DNA of 47,132 nt from Streptomyces albus subsp. chlorinus. Its GTDB lineage: Bacteria > Actinomycetota > Actinomycetes > Streptomycetales > Streptomycetaceae. The notes under the pieces were generated by a model. The model had not been told where the DNA came from. It did no database searches and saw only the letters and a program-made list of their open reading frames with translations. The stretch spans positions 4,834,161 to 4,881,292 of the forward strand of contig NZ_VJOK01000001.1 of NCBI RefSeq assembly GCF_013302895.1. The letters are read 5' to 3'. Made by a program: the position numbers and the translations under genes. The stretch's first letter is position 1. Every line of letters begins with the position of its first letter. Shown one piece after another: positions 7,506-15,177 of this stretch.

Positions 7506-8192
7506 TCAGCTTCCAGCGGGGGCTATGCCAGTGGGGCAAGACCCACCGCCCGGGTCGCCGAGCTTGACCCCCGTGCCGCCGATGCCGCAGTACCCGCCCG
7601 GGTTCCTGTCGAGGTACTGCTGGTGATAGCCCTCGGCCGGGTAGAAGGGGCGGCCCTCGGCGGCGAGGATCTCCGTGGTGATCTCGCCGAGGCCGGAGGC
7701 GGTGAGGACCTGCTGGTAGGCCGCGCGGGACGCCTCGGCGGCGGCCGCCTGCTCCGCGGAGTGGGTGTAGAGCGCCGAGCGGTACTGGGTGCCGGTGTCG
7801 TTGCCCTGGCGGAAGCCCTGGGTGGGGTCGTGCGACTCCCAGAAGCGCTTCAGCAGCGTCTCGTAGGACACCTTCGCCGGGTCGAACACGACGCGCACGA
7901 CTTCGGCGTGCCCCGTCAGGCCCGAGCAGACCTCCTCGTAGGTGGGGTTCGGGGTCGAGCCGCCCTGGTAGCCCACGAGGGTCGTCCAGACACCGTCCGT
8001 CGTCCAGAAGACGCGCTCGGCGCCCCAGAAGCAGCCCATGCCGAAGTCGGCGGTCTCCAGGCCCTCCGGGTAGGGGCCCAGCAGCGCGGTGCCGAGCACG
8101 GTGTGGCGCTCGGGGACGGTGAACTCCGGTTCGGGACGGCCCTTGAGGGCCTCTTCGGGGGTGGGGATGCGGTTCTTGAACCTGCCGAACAT
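7506..8192 (-). CDS. msrA: Peptide-methionine (S)-S-oxide reductase MsrA
   Basis: MsrA repairs oxidised methionine in proteins. The 228-residue product starts at ATG 8192 (MFGRFKNRIP) with GGAGAA upstream. It has the catalytic FGMGCFWGAE motif, the LVGYQGG and GHAEVVRVVFDP blocks and the YHQQYLDRNP segment. The C-terminal YCGIGGTGV normally runs straight into SCPxGxAPAxG. Here eight extra residues (KLGDPGGG) precede SCPTGIAPAGS. A second, better-preserved copy of that ending lies about 650 bases downstream at 6857-6892. I infer that an insertion replaced the native 3' end with a foreign copy. It follows mca and a small membrane gene on the same strand. Confidence 0.93.
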   Translation of the reverse strand: MFGRFKNRIPTPEEALKGRPEPEFTVPERHTVLGTALLGPYPEGLETADFGMGCFWGAERVFWTTDGVWTTLVGYQGGSTPNPTYEEVCSGLTGHAEVVRVVFDPAKVSYETLLKRFWESHDPTQGFRQGNDTGTQYRSALYTHSAEQAAAAEASRAAYQQVLTASGLGEITTEILAAEGRPFYPAEGYHQQYLDRNPGGYCGIGGTGVKLGDPGGGSCPTGIAPAGS

Positions 8193-8254
8193 GTCGTTCT
8201 CCAGACGGACGTCGCAGGGGTGGGGACGGGCCGGGGCCGGGACCCCGGGCGCCG

Positions 8255-8545
8255 TCAGCCCTTCGTCTCGGACGACGAGGCGGCCGGGGCCTTCCCCGTC
8301 CGCCCGGTCTCGCCGCCCCGGGAGGGGGCGCCGGCGGCGGCCGGGGCGCCGGGCTCCCGCTCCGGCTCCTCGTCGAAGTTCACCCGGTTCATGTGCTTGT
8401 TCATCGACTTCATCAGCATCCACACGGCCAGGCCGATCACCGCGAAGACGACGAAGCCGAGCACACCGGGGGTCACCTTGTTCTCGTCCAGGTCCTTCGC
8501 GGCCAGCGGAAGGACCTGGACGAGCGTTGTCTGCGTCGGGCTCAT
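8255..8545 (-). CDS. Small membrane protein downstream of mca
   Basis: A 96-residue protein from ATG 8545, four bases after the mca stop, so almost certainly cotranscribed with it. The N-terminal 27 residues include VLPLAAKDLDENKVTPG, then comes one transmembrane helix (GFVVFAVIGLAVWMLM), a basic KSMNKHMNR border and a disordered Pro/Ala/Gly/Ser tail. By the positive-inside rule the tail should be cytoplasmic. I recall the same small gene next to mca in other streptomycetes but know no function. Confidence 0.78.
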   Translation of the reverse strand: MSPTQTTLVQVLPLAAKDLDENKVTPGVLGFVVFAVIGLAVWMLMKSMNKHMNRVNFDEEPEREPGAPAAAGAPSRGGETGRTGKAPAASSSETKG

Positions 8546-8549
8546 ACCG

Positions 8550-9428
8550 TCAATTCTCGCGGATCCCCGCGAAGAGGTCGTCCTCGGGGAGGGAGGTACC
8601 CACGAGCGACTTCGCCAGCTCGTACTCCTCCGTCGGCCAGACCTCCTTCTGGATGTCCATCGGGACGCGGAACCAGCCGCCGTCGGGGTCGATCTGGGTG
8701 GCGTGCGCGATCAGCGCCTTGTCGCGGATCTCGAAGTAGTCGCCACAGGGCACGAACGTGGTGATCTCCCGCTCCTTGACCTTCATCTCGTCCCAGCGCT
8801 TGAGCCACTCCGTGTACGGCGACTCCAGGCCGCGTTCGATCATGGCGTTGTGCATCGCCTGGGTGCGCTGCCGGTTGAAGCCCTGGTTGTAGTAGAGCTT
8901 CAGCGGCTGCCAGGCCGGGCCGAACTCCGCCTCGGGGTACTTCTCGGTGTCGGCGGCGTGCTCGAAGGCGACCATCGAGATCTTGTGGGTCATGATGTGG
9001 TCGGGGTGCGGGTAGCCGCCGTTCTCGTCGTAGGTGGTGATCACCTGCGGGCGGAACTCCCGGATGAGCCGGACCAGCGCGCCGGCCGCCTCGTCCACGT
9101 CCTCCAGCGCGAAGCAGCCCTCCGGCAGCGGCGGCAGCGGGTCGCCCTCGGGCAGCCCCGAGTCGACGAAGCCCAGCCACGCCTGCTTGACGCCCAGGAT
9201 CTGCCGGGCCTCGTCCATCTCCTTCTTGCGCACCTCGTGGATGTGCTCCTCGACATAGGTGTCGCCCTGGAGCTTCGGGTTGAGGATGGAGCCACGCTCT
9301 CCCCCCGTACACGTCGCGACCAGCACGTCCACTCCCTCGTCGACGTACTTGGCCATGGTGGCCGCGCCCTTGCTGGACTCGTCGTCGGGGTGCGCGTGCA
9401 CGGCCATCAGTCGCAGTTGCTCAGTCAC
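8550..9428 (-). CDS. mca: Mycothiol S-conjugate amidase
   Basis: Mca cleaves mycothiol S-conjugates of electrophiles and antibiotics so that the mercapturic acid can be exported, which is specific to actinobacterial thiol chemistry. The 292-residue product has the metal-binding HAHPDDE motif near residue 11, TCTGGERGS, and YPHPDHIMTH, which supplies the other zinc ligand. The start is GTG 9428 with GAGG about ten bases upstream. Its paralogue MshB is shorter and differs after the GGERG block; the LQGDTYVEEHI and WFRVPMDIQKEVWP segments favour Mca. It heads a minus-strand run with the small membrane gene and msrA, a sensible pairing of detoxification and redox repair. Confidence 0.93.
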   Translation of the reverse strand: MTEQLRLMAVHAHPDDESSKGAATMAKYVDEGVDVLVATCTGGERGSILNPKLQGDTYVEEHIHEVRKKEMDEARQILGVKQAWLGFVDSGLPEGDPLPPLPEGCFALEDVDEAAGALVRLIREFRPQVITTYDENGGYPHPDHIMTHKISMVAFEHAADTEKYPEAEFGPAWQPLKLYYNQGFNRQRTQAMHNAMIERGLESPYTEWLKRWDEMKVKEREITTFVPCGDYFEIRDKALIAHATQIDPDGGWFRVPMDIQKEVWPTEEYELAKSLVGTSLPEDDLFAGIREN

Positions 9429-9530
9429 AACTCAATCCTCGTAAAGTCAAAGCGGCCCTCGGCCCTGCCCTCGGCCCGCGCCGGCGGTTTCAGCCCTCGG
9501 CCCGCTCTCAGCGGTTTCACGGGCGGCTTC

Positions 9531-9536
9531 TATAGT
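9531..9536 (+). promoter_or_regulatory. -10 element of the DUF4307 gene
   Basis: TATAGT stands out in G+C-rich DNA about 75 bases before the start codon. No good -35 is present (best TTTCAC at 9515-9520, too close), so it is supported by the -10 alone. Confidence 0.45.
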
Positions 9537-9612
9537 GACCGAACCAGGACCCTGTTGTATTCCCGGTACGGACCCCCGCCCGGACCCCCACGCACGCCGA
9601 GAGGAAAGCGCC

Positions 9613-10044
9613 ATGGCACAGACGGCCCGCAAGGTGCCCGAAGGGCGTTACGGGCGTGCGCCGAGGGGCGCCGGGGGCGGCGCGGGCGGGGCGGAGGCCC
9701 GTACGGACCGCCGGCTGAAGATCACCGGCGGGATCCTGGGTGTGCTGCTCCTCGCGCTGGTGGGCTGGATCGGCGGCTCCTACATCGCGGGCCAGGACGT
9801 CAGTGCCGAGCTGATCAAGTTCAAGGTCGTCTCGGACAGCGCGGTGGAAGTGCACCTGGAGGTCCGCAAGGACGAGGGCGTCGAGGGAGTGTGCACGCTG
9901 CGTGCGCGCGCGGAGAGCGGCAACGAGGTCGGCCGCAAGTCCGTCTCCTTTCCCGCGGGCACCTCCCGGGTCGACGAGGTGATCACGGTGCGGACGACGG
10001 CCCGCGCCACCAGCCCCGACCTGGTCGGCTGCCAGACGAAGTGA
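9613..10044 (+). CDS. DUF4307 membrane protein
   Basis: A 143-residue protein from ATG 9613, with GAGGAAAG nine bases upstream. A Gly- and Arg-rich cytoplasmic head of about 35 residues precedes one transmembrane helix (GGILGVLLLALVGWIGGSYI) and an extracytoplasmic beta-rich domain with two cysteines (VCTLRAR and the terminal VGCQTK) that may form a disulfide. That layout is the actinobacterial DUF4307 family. The function is unknown. It lies divergent from mca and upstream of greA, a neighbourhood I recall as conserved in actinobacteria. Confidence 0.82.
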   Translation: MAQTARKVPEGRYGRAPRGAGGGAGGAEARTDRRLKITGGILGVLLLALVGWIGGSYIAGQDVSAELIKFKVVSDSAVEVHLEVRKDEGVEGVCTLRARAESGNEVGRKSVSFPAGTSRVDEVITVRTTARATSPDLVGCQTK

Positions 10045-10090
10045 GGCCGGCGCCGGCACCGCTGTGACCTGGGGCGGAGTCCGGGCCTTC

Positions 10091-10118
10091 TTCCCTTTTC
10101 CGCCGGAATTGTTAAGCT
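10091..10118 (+). promoter_or_regulatory. Candidate greA promoter
   Basis: TAAGCT (10113-10118) with TTCCCT (10091-10096) at 16 bases' spacing gives a leader of roughly 80 bases before greA. The -35 is poor. Confidence 0.35.
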
Positions 10119-10206
10119 CGTGGTTTCGCCCACCAGTGAAGGCGCACCCTTTCTGGTAGGGCGTTTGCTGCATCAGCTGATATCCCAGTACCGACGAGGA
10201 GCACCT

Positions 10207-10704
10207 GTGACCCAGACCAGCGACAACGTCACCTGGCTGACCCAGGAGGCGTATTCCCAGCTCAAGGCCGAGCTGGAATACCTGTCGGGTCCTGCACGTA
10301 CCGAGATCGCCAAGAAGATCGAGGCGGCTCGCGAGGAGGGCGACCTCCGCGAGAACGGCGGGTACCACGCGGCCAAGGAGGAGCAGGGCAAGCAGGAGCT
10401 GCGGATCCGGCAGCTCCAGCAGCTCCTGGAGAACGCGAAGGTCGGTGAGGCTCCGGCGGATGACGGCGTGGTGGAGCCGGGCATGGTGGTCACCATCGCC
10501 TTCGACGGCGACGAGGACGACACCATCACCTTCCTTCTCGCCTCCCGCGAGTACGCGAGTTCGGAGATCGAGACCTACTCTCCGCAGTCGCCGCTGGGCA
10601 GCGGCGTGAACGGCAAGAAGGTCGGTGAGGACGCCGAGTACGAGCTGCCGAACGGCAAGATGGCCTCCGTCCGCATCCTGGCGGCGAAGCCCTACCAGGG
10701 GTGA
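10207..10704 (+). CDS. greA: Transcription elongation factor GreA
   Basis: GreA enters the RNA polymerase secondary channel and stimulates cleavage of backtracked RNA. The 165-residue product has the N-terminal coiled coil (EAYSQLKAELEYL to the LQQLLENAK region) with the acidic DLRENG loop at its tip, whose Asp and Glu hold the catalytic magnesium, and a C-terminal FKBP-like domain. The GTG start at 10207 has GAGGAG seven bases upstream; the longer frame upstream lacks family sequence. A 17-bp hairpin follows the stop. Confidence 0.96.
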   Translation: MTQTSDNVTWLTQEAYSQLKAELEYLSGPARTEIAKKIEAAREEGDLRENGGYHAAKEEQGKQELRIRQLQQLLENAKVGEAPADDGVVEPGMVVTIAFDGDEDDTITFLLASREYASSEIETYSPQSPLGSGVNGKKVGEDAEYELPNGKMASVRILAAKPYQG

Positions 10705-10758
10705 CGCCCGGGGCGGACGGCCCCGGGGCCGGCTCCGGATGGGGGGAAGAAGACAGCA

Positions 10759-10797
10759 CGGCGGATGGCCCGCGCGGGATGCGCGGGCCGTCCGCCG
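10759..10797. terminator. Hairpin terminator between greA and the ABC exporter
   Basis: Seventeen-base arms (10759-10775, 10781-10797) pair fully except for one G-U, around a five-base loop. It lies between convergent genes and can act in both directions. Confidence 0.75.
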
Positions 10798-10916
10798 TTC
10801 CCGTGCCACCCGTGCCAGGGCGTTCCCGTGCCGGGGGCGTCCCATGCGGTCCGCCGCTCCCGCGGGGTGCGGGAACGGCCCGGCCGTGGCGGGCGGTGCG
10901 GTGTTTCTGCTGCTTC

Positions 10917-11780
10917 TCAGGAGGCCGCCCTGCGGTACTTGCGGACCGCCAGGGTGCGGAAGACCGCGATGATCACCACCGACCAGATCAGCGAGGCCCA
11001 GACCGGGTGCTGCATGGGCCAGGCGTCCGGCACCGGGTAGCCCGGCGGCAGGTTGCCGAACAGGTCGCGGCCGGCGACGACCGTCGCGCTGAACGGGTTC
11101 CACTCGGCGAGGTGCTGGAGGAAGGCGGGCATGTTCTGGGAGGGCACGAACGCCACCGAGATGAATGTCAGGGGGAACAGCCACACCAGCCCGCCCGAGG
11201 TGGCGGCCTCGGGCGTCCGTACCGACAGCCCGATCAGTGCGCCGATCCAGGTGAAGGCGTACCCCAGCAGCATCAGCAGGCCGAAGCCCGCCAGGGCGTC
11301 GAGGAGGCCGTCGTGCGCCCGCCAGCCCACGACGGCGGCGACAGCGGCGAGGACGACGAGCGTCAGAGCCGTCTGGACGAGGTCGGCCAGGGTGCGCCCG
11401 GTCAGCACGGCGCCCCGCGTCATCGGCAGTGACCGGAAGCGGTCGACGAGGCCCTTGTGCATGTCCTCCGCGATACCGGCGCCCGAACTGGCCGTCGCGA
11501 AGGTGACGGTCTGCGCGAAGATGCCGGACATCAGGAACTCGCGGTAGTCCTGGGCGCTGGTGCCGGAGCCGGGGATGGTGATGGATCCGCCGAAGACGTA
11601 GCTGAAGAGCACCACGAACATGATCGGCTGGATGAGGGCGAAGATGACGGCTTCGGGGATGCGCACGAGGCGGATGAGGTTGCGCTTGGCGATCACGAGT
11701 GAGTCGGTGACCGACTGGGCCGGGCCGCCGCGTCCGGTGGGGGCGGCGCTGGGCGGAGCGGTGCGGGCGGTGGTGCTCAT
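10917..11780 (-). CDS. ABC-2 type exporter permease (DrrB-like)
   Basis: A 287-residue integral membrane protein with about six helices. The order is a cytoplasmic head, LIRLVRIPEAVIFALIQPIMFVVLF as the first helix, an extracytoplasmic loop with the GSxxYxxFLMSGIF pattern, then EDMHKGLVDRFRSLPMTRGAVLTGR, the conserved cytoplasmic coupling segment of the DrrB/ABC-2 family, and NPFSATVVAGRDLF near the end. ATG 11780 overlaps the ATPase stop by four bases (ATGA), so the two are translationally coupled. Two copies of each subunit would form a drug or lipid exporter; the substrate cannot be told. Confidence 0.9.
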   Translation of the reverse strand: MSTTARTAPPSAAPTGRGGPAQSVTDSLVIAKRNLIRLVRIPEAVIFALIQPIMFVVLFSYVFGGSITIPGSGTSAQDYREFLMSGIFAQTVTFATASSGAGIAEDMHKGLVDRFRSLPMTRGAVLTGRTLADLVQTALTLVVLAAVAAVVGWRAHDGLLDALAGFGLLMLLGYAFTWIGALIGLSVRTPEAATSGGLVWLFPLTFISVAFVPSQNMPAFLQHLAEWNPFSATVVAGRDLFGNLPPGYPVPDAWPMQHPVWASLIWSVVIIAVFRTLAVRKYRRAAS

Positions 11781-12814
11781 GCGGCGGCCTCCTCGTCCGG
11801 GGAGTGCCGGGGGGCGCGTCCCGTGGTGCCCTCGCCGTGGGCGTGGTGTTCTGCCTCGCCCTTGGCCGCGTGGCCGGTCAGGGAGATGAACACGTCGTCC
11901 AGGGTGGGGCGGCGCAGCCCGATGTCGTCGATCTCCACGCCCCGGGTGTCCAGGTCGCGGATGACCTCGGCGAGCAGCTTGGCGCCGCCGGTGACCGGGA
12001 CGGTCAGCTTGCGGGTGTGCTCCTCGACGGTGCAGCCCTCGTGCGCGGTGCCGGGCAGTCCGTGGCTGTCGAGGACCTGGCGGGCGGCGGGGATGTCGTC
12101 GCGCTCGTGGACGACGACCTCGACGCGCTCCCCGCCCGTCTGCGCCTTGAGCTGGTCGGAGGTGCCGCGCGCGATGACCTTGCCGTGGTCGACGACGGCG
12201 ATGTCGTGCGCCAGCCGGTCGGCCTCCTCCAGGTACTGCGTCGTCAGCAGCAGCGTCGTACCGCCCGCGACCAGTTCCTCGATGACCTCCCACAGCTGCT
12301 GGCGGTTGCGGGGGTCGAGGCCGGTGGTGGGCTCGTCCATGAACATCACGGGCGGGCTGACCACCAGTGCGGCGGCCAGGTCGAGGCGGCGGCGCATGCC
12401 GCCTGAGTAGGTCCTGGCCGTGCGGTCGGCGGCGTCGGCGAGGTGGAAGCGCTCCAGCAGCTCGTCCGCCCGCTTCTTCGCGCCGCGCGCGGACATCTGG
12501 TAGAGGCGGCCGACCATCCGGAGGTTCTCGCGGCCGGTCAGATAGTCGTCGACCGCCGCGAACTGGCCGGACACGCCGATCGACCGGCGCACGGCCGTGG
12601 GGTTCTTGAGCACGTCGACGCCTGCCACCACGGCCCGCCCGGCGTCGGGGGTCAGCAGCGTGGTGAGGACCCGGACCGCGGTCGTCTTACCCGCGCCGTT
12701 GGGGCCCAGGAGGCCGAGCACGGTGGACTCGGGGACGTCGAGGTCGACGCCGTCCAGAGCCCTCACGTCGCCGAAGGTCTTCACCAGTCCCTCGGCGTAA
12801 ATGGCACCTGGCAT
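11777..12814 (-). CDS. ABC transporter ATPase (DrrA-like)
   Basis: The 345-residue nucleotide-binding subunit for the downstream permease. Walker A is GPNGAGKTT near residue 38, the signature is YSGGMRRRLDLA, Walker B is VMFMDEPTTGLDPRNR and the switch histidine lies just before the YLEEADRLAHD block. The C-terminal regulatory region (LRRPTLDDVFISLTG) is typical of daunorubicin-resistance ATPases, and a His-rich, disordered tail of about 25 residues follows. A promoter overlapped by an inverted repeat lies 105-135 bases upstream, so expression is probably held by a repressor not encoded here. Confidence 0.92.
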   Translation of the reverse strand: MPGAIYAEGLVKTFGDVRALDGVDLDVPESTVLGLLGPNGAGKTTAVRVLTTLLTPDAGRAVVAGVDVLKNPTAVRRSIGVSGQFAAVDDYLTGRENLRMVGRLYQMSARGAKKRADELLERFHLADAADRTARTYSGGMRRRLDLAAALVVSPPVMFMDEPTTGLDPRNRQQLWEVIEELVAGGTTLLLTTQYLEEADRLAHDIAVVDHGKVIARGTSDQLKAQTGGERVEVVVHERDDIPAARQVLDSHGLPGTAHEGCTVEEHTRKLTVPVTGGAKLLAEVIRDLDTRGVEIDDIGLRRPTLDDVFISLTGHAAKGEAEHHAHGEGTTGRAPRHSPDEEAAA

Positions 12815-12919
12815 GAGAGGTCTCCCAGGGTGTGGAGCGCGAAGCTCTACGAGAAATGCTAGGCAAACCGGACGCTTCCGGCATCAAGAACCTGCGGCGG
12901 GCCCGCCCCGGTGCACAGC

Positions 12920-12964
12920 AGTGTGGCGTAACGCGATGTATCGCGTCAAGCGGGGAATCGCGAT
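12920..12964 (-). promoter_or_regulatory. Operator-covered promoter of the ABC exporter
   Basis: Reading the minus strand, TTGACG (12944-12949), 18 bases and CACACT (12920-12925) form a promoter. Between the hexamers is the dyad ACGCGAT-gt-ATCGCGT (12931-12946), and a second palindrome, ATCGCGAT (12957-12964), lies just upstream. Half-sites of this kind fit a dimeric repressor of the PadR or TetR sort. Confidence 0.6.
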
Positions 12965-13032
12965 AGTGCGTGTTCTGCGAGAGGCTGTCGCGCCCATGGG
13001 GCGGGCTTCGGCCGCCGGCCGGAGCCGTCCGC

Positions 13033-14277
13033 TCAGCTCATGACCTTGTACCCGGCGGCGCGCAGTCCTGAGGCCACCTCGACGCAGTGCTCGGGGCCCT
13101 TCGTCTCCAGGTGCAGCTCCACCTCCACCTCGTCGACGCCGAGCCGGGGATCGGTCCGCACATGGCCGACGTCCAGCACGTTGGCGTCGGCGACCGAGAG
13201 CTTCCCCAGCAGCGCGGCCAGCGCGCCGGGCCGGTCCGAGAGGCGCAGCCGCAGCGACAGGTAGCGGCCGGCGGCAGCCATGCCGTGCCGCAGCGTCCGC
13301 TGGAGGACGAGGGGGTCGACGTTCCCGCCGGACAGCACGGCCGCGACCGGTCCCTCGAAGCTGTCGGGCGCCGACAGCAGCGCCGCCACCGAACTCGCCC
13401 CAGCGGGTTCCACCACCAGTTTCGCCCGCTCCAGGCACAGCAGCAGCGCGCTGGACAGCTCGTCCTCGGAGACCGTGCGGATCTCATCCACCAGCGAGCG
13501 GACGATCCCGAACGGGACGTCCCCGGGCCTGCCGACCTTGATGCCGTCCGCCATCGTCGAGACGGACCCCAGCGCCACCGGCTCCCCGGCACTCAGCGAC
13601 GGGGGGTAGGCCGCCGAGCCCTCGGCCTGCACGCCGACCAGCCGCACGTCCGGGCGCAGCGCCTTGATGGCCACCGCCATCCCGGCGAGCAGCCCGCCGC
13701 CGCCGACCCCCACCACGACCGTGCGCACCTCGGGGCACTGCTCCAGCAGCTCCAGCCCCAGCGTGCCCTGGCCCGCCACCACGTCCGGGTGGTCGAAGGG
13801 GTGGATGAAGACGGCGCCGGTGGCGTGCGCGTACTCCTGGGCCGCCTCCAGCGTCTCGTCCACCACCTGGCCGTGCATCCGCACCCGCGCCCCGTACTCG
13901 CGGGTCGCCGCCACCTTCGGCAGCGGGGCGCCCACCGGCATGAAGACCGTGGAGGTCACCCCCAGCAGCGAGGCGGCCAGCGCGACGCCCTGCGCGTGGT
14001 TGCCCGCGCTCGCCGCGACCACTCCGCGCCGCCGCTCCTGGGGGGTCAGGCCCGCGATCCGCACATAGGCGCCGCGCAGTTTGAACGACCCGGTGCGCTG
14101 GAGGTTCTCGCACTTGAGGTGGACCGGGGCGCCGATGAGCGAGGAGAGGTGGCGGCTGCCCTCCACGGCGGTCGTCCGGGCGACGCCCTCGAGGATCGTG
14201 CGAGCGCGCCGTACGTCGTCCAGACGGACGGGCAGTTCGGGACGGGAGGCGGTGGGGGACGGTGCGCTGGTGACCAT
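13033..14277 (-). CDS. ilvA: Threonine ammonia-lyase with ACT domain
   Basis: This PLP enzyme converts threonine (and serine) to 2-oxobutyrate and ammonia, feeding isoleucine synthesis or catabolism. The 414-residue product has the PLP lysine in SFKLRGAY, the ASAGNHAQG loop, the glycine-rich phosphate site VVGVGGGGLLAG and SGGNVDPLV. The last 80 residues form one ACT-like domain (LRLSDRPGALAALLGKL), the short architecture of TdcB-like enzymes rather than the long biosynthetic IlvA with two ACT repeats. ATG 14277 follows a -10-like CAGACT by six bases, so the mRNA is probably leaderless. It is divergent from a MarR-type regulator. Confidence 0.92.
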   Translation of the reverse strand: MVTSAPSPTASRPELPVRLDDVRRARTILEGVARTTAVEGSRHLSSLIGAPVHLKCENLQRTGSFKLRGAYVRIAGLTPQERRRGVVAASAGNHAQGVALAASLLGVTSTVFMPVGAPLPKVAATREYGARVRMHGQVVDETLEAAQEYAHATGAVFIHPFDHPDVVAGQGTLGLELLEQCPEVRTVVVGVGGGGLLAGMAVAIKALRPDVRLVGVQAEGSAAYPPSLSAGEPVALGSVSTMADGIKVGRPGDVPFGIVRSLVDEIRTVSEDELSSALLLCLERAKLVVEPAGASSVAALLSAPDSFEGPVAAVLSGGNVDPLVLQRTLRHGMAAAGRYLSLRLRLSDRPGALAALLGKLSVADANVLDVGHVRTDPRLGVDEVEVELHLETKGPEHCVEVASGLRAAGYKVMS

Positions 14278-14283
14278 GGCGCC

Positions 14284-14289
14284 AGTCTG
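14284..14289 (-). promoter_or_regulatory. -10 element for leaderless threonine ammonia-lyase mRNA
   Basis: On the minus strand CAGACT is followed by six bases and then the ATG, with no ribosome-binding site. This is the geometry of streptomycete leaderless transcripts. Confidence 0.5.
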
Positions 14290-14434
14290 GCAGCCGGGTG
14301 CGGAGGGCCGCGTGCGCCGCCGGGGCGGTCGCGCCCGCGTGCGCCGTCGGGCGGTGGCCGGGTGCGGGCGCCGCCGGGAGGTGGTCCGCGTCACTGGTTC
14401 GTGCACCGGAGGTACGCCCGGGGTCCGCTGCGCG

Positions 14435-14460
14435 TACTCTGTGCCCACCGGCTAGGCACA
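14435..14460 (+). promoter_or_regulatory. Candidate promoter and dyad upstream of the MarR gene
   Basis: TACTCT (14435-14440) could be a -10. Directly over its downstream edge is the dyad TGTGCC-N9-GGCACA (14440-14460), a reasonable autoregulatory site for a dimeric winged-helix regulator. Confidence 0.4.
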
Positions 14461-14530
14461 CGAGGACACCGCCCCCAACAAACCATCCCTGCACCGTCAA
14501 AACTCCACAAAAAATCCCGCAGACCACGAA

Positions 14531-15103
14531 GTGAGCGCACCTGCCATGCCCACGCACCCGGACATGACGACAGACAGCCCAGACACCCCGGACGAGAACC
14601 CCGCGGTGCCTGCCGACGCAGGTGCCCCCTCGACCGCCGTACTGGACGCCATGCAGCACCAGTTGGCGGTGTACGCGCGCCGTGCGGAGCAGACCCGGCT
14701 CGGCGGGCTCGGCCAGGCCCGCAACTCCATGGACCGTGCCGCCTACCTCCTGCTCAACCGCCTCGACAAGGAAGGCCCGATGGGCGTCAAGGCGCTCGCG
14801 GCCGGCATGGGCATCGACTCCTCCACGGTGACCCGTCAGGTCGCCCCCCTCGTCGAGTCCGGTCTGGTCAAGAGGACCTCGCACCCCGAGGACGGGCGCG
14901 CCGTCGTCCTGGAGCTGTCCCCGCGCGGGGTGGCCCGGCTCGAAGAGGTGCGCTCCTCGCGGCGCAACCTGATGCAGCTCATCACCAAGGACTGGACGGA
15001 CGAGGAACGCGGCACGTTCTGCAGGCTGTTGACCCGGTTCAACAGGGCGATGCTCGAACTCCACCCCGGCGGCGTCTCACAGCCCCCCAGGCCCGGCTCC
15101 TGA
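14531..15103 (+). CDS. MarR-family transcriptional regulator
   Basis: The 190-residue product has a disordered acidic N-terminus of about 35 residues and then the MarR winged-helix core: AAYLLLNRLDKEGPMGVKALAAGMGIDSSTVTRQVAPLVESGLVKR, with wing HPEDGRAVVLELSPRG. The last part is the dimerisation helix. GTG 14531 gives the full frame, but it has no clear ribosome-binding site; ATG 14546 or 14564 are equally possible. It is divergent from the threonine ammonia-lyase gene and separated by about 75 bases from a sigma-like gene downstream. Its ligand and targets are unknown; the dyad at 14440-14460 suggests self-control. Confidence 0.9.
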   Translation: MSAPAMPTHPDMTTDSPDTPDENPAVPADAGAPSTAVLDAMQHQLAVYARRAEQTRLGGLGQARNSMDRAAYLLLNRLDKEGPMGVKALAAGMGIDSSTVTRQVAPLVESGLVKRTSHPEDGRAVVLELSPRGVARLEEVRSSRRNLMQLITKDWTDEERGTFCRLLTRFNRAMLELHPGGVSQPPRPGS

Positions 15104-15177
15104 GGCCGGCGCCGGTCCTGACGCGCCTCTTGATTTGATCTGTACGCCTGCCGTCCCATAGGCGCACGGGAGGCGGC

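Noticed and set aside
6857..7530. A complete integrative element at msrA
   Set aside because: There is no integrase, excisionase or identical att repeat. Only diverged gene-end copies are seen, so it is reported as an insertion scar or small cassette, not as an active element.
7461..10067. An 868-codon plus-strand frame across msrA, mca and DUF4307
   Set aside because: It runs through several well-supported genes in the wrong frame and has no ribosome-binding site or family likeness.
14531..14563. A firm start codon for the MarR gene
   Set aside because: GTG 14531, ATG 14546 and ATG 14564 all lack a ribosome-binding site and the N-terminus is disordered, so none can be preferred; the longest is listed.
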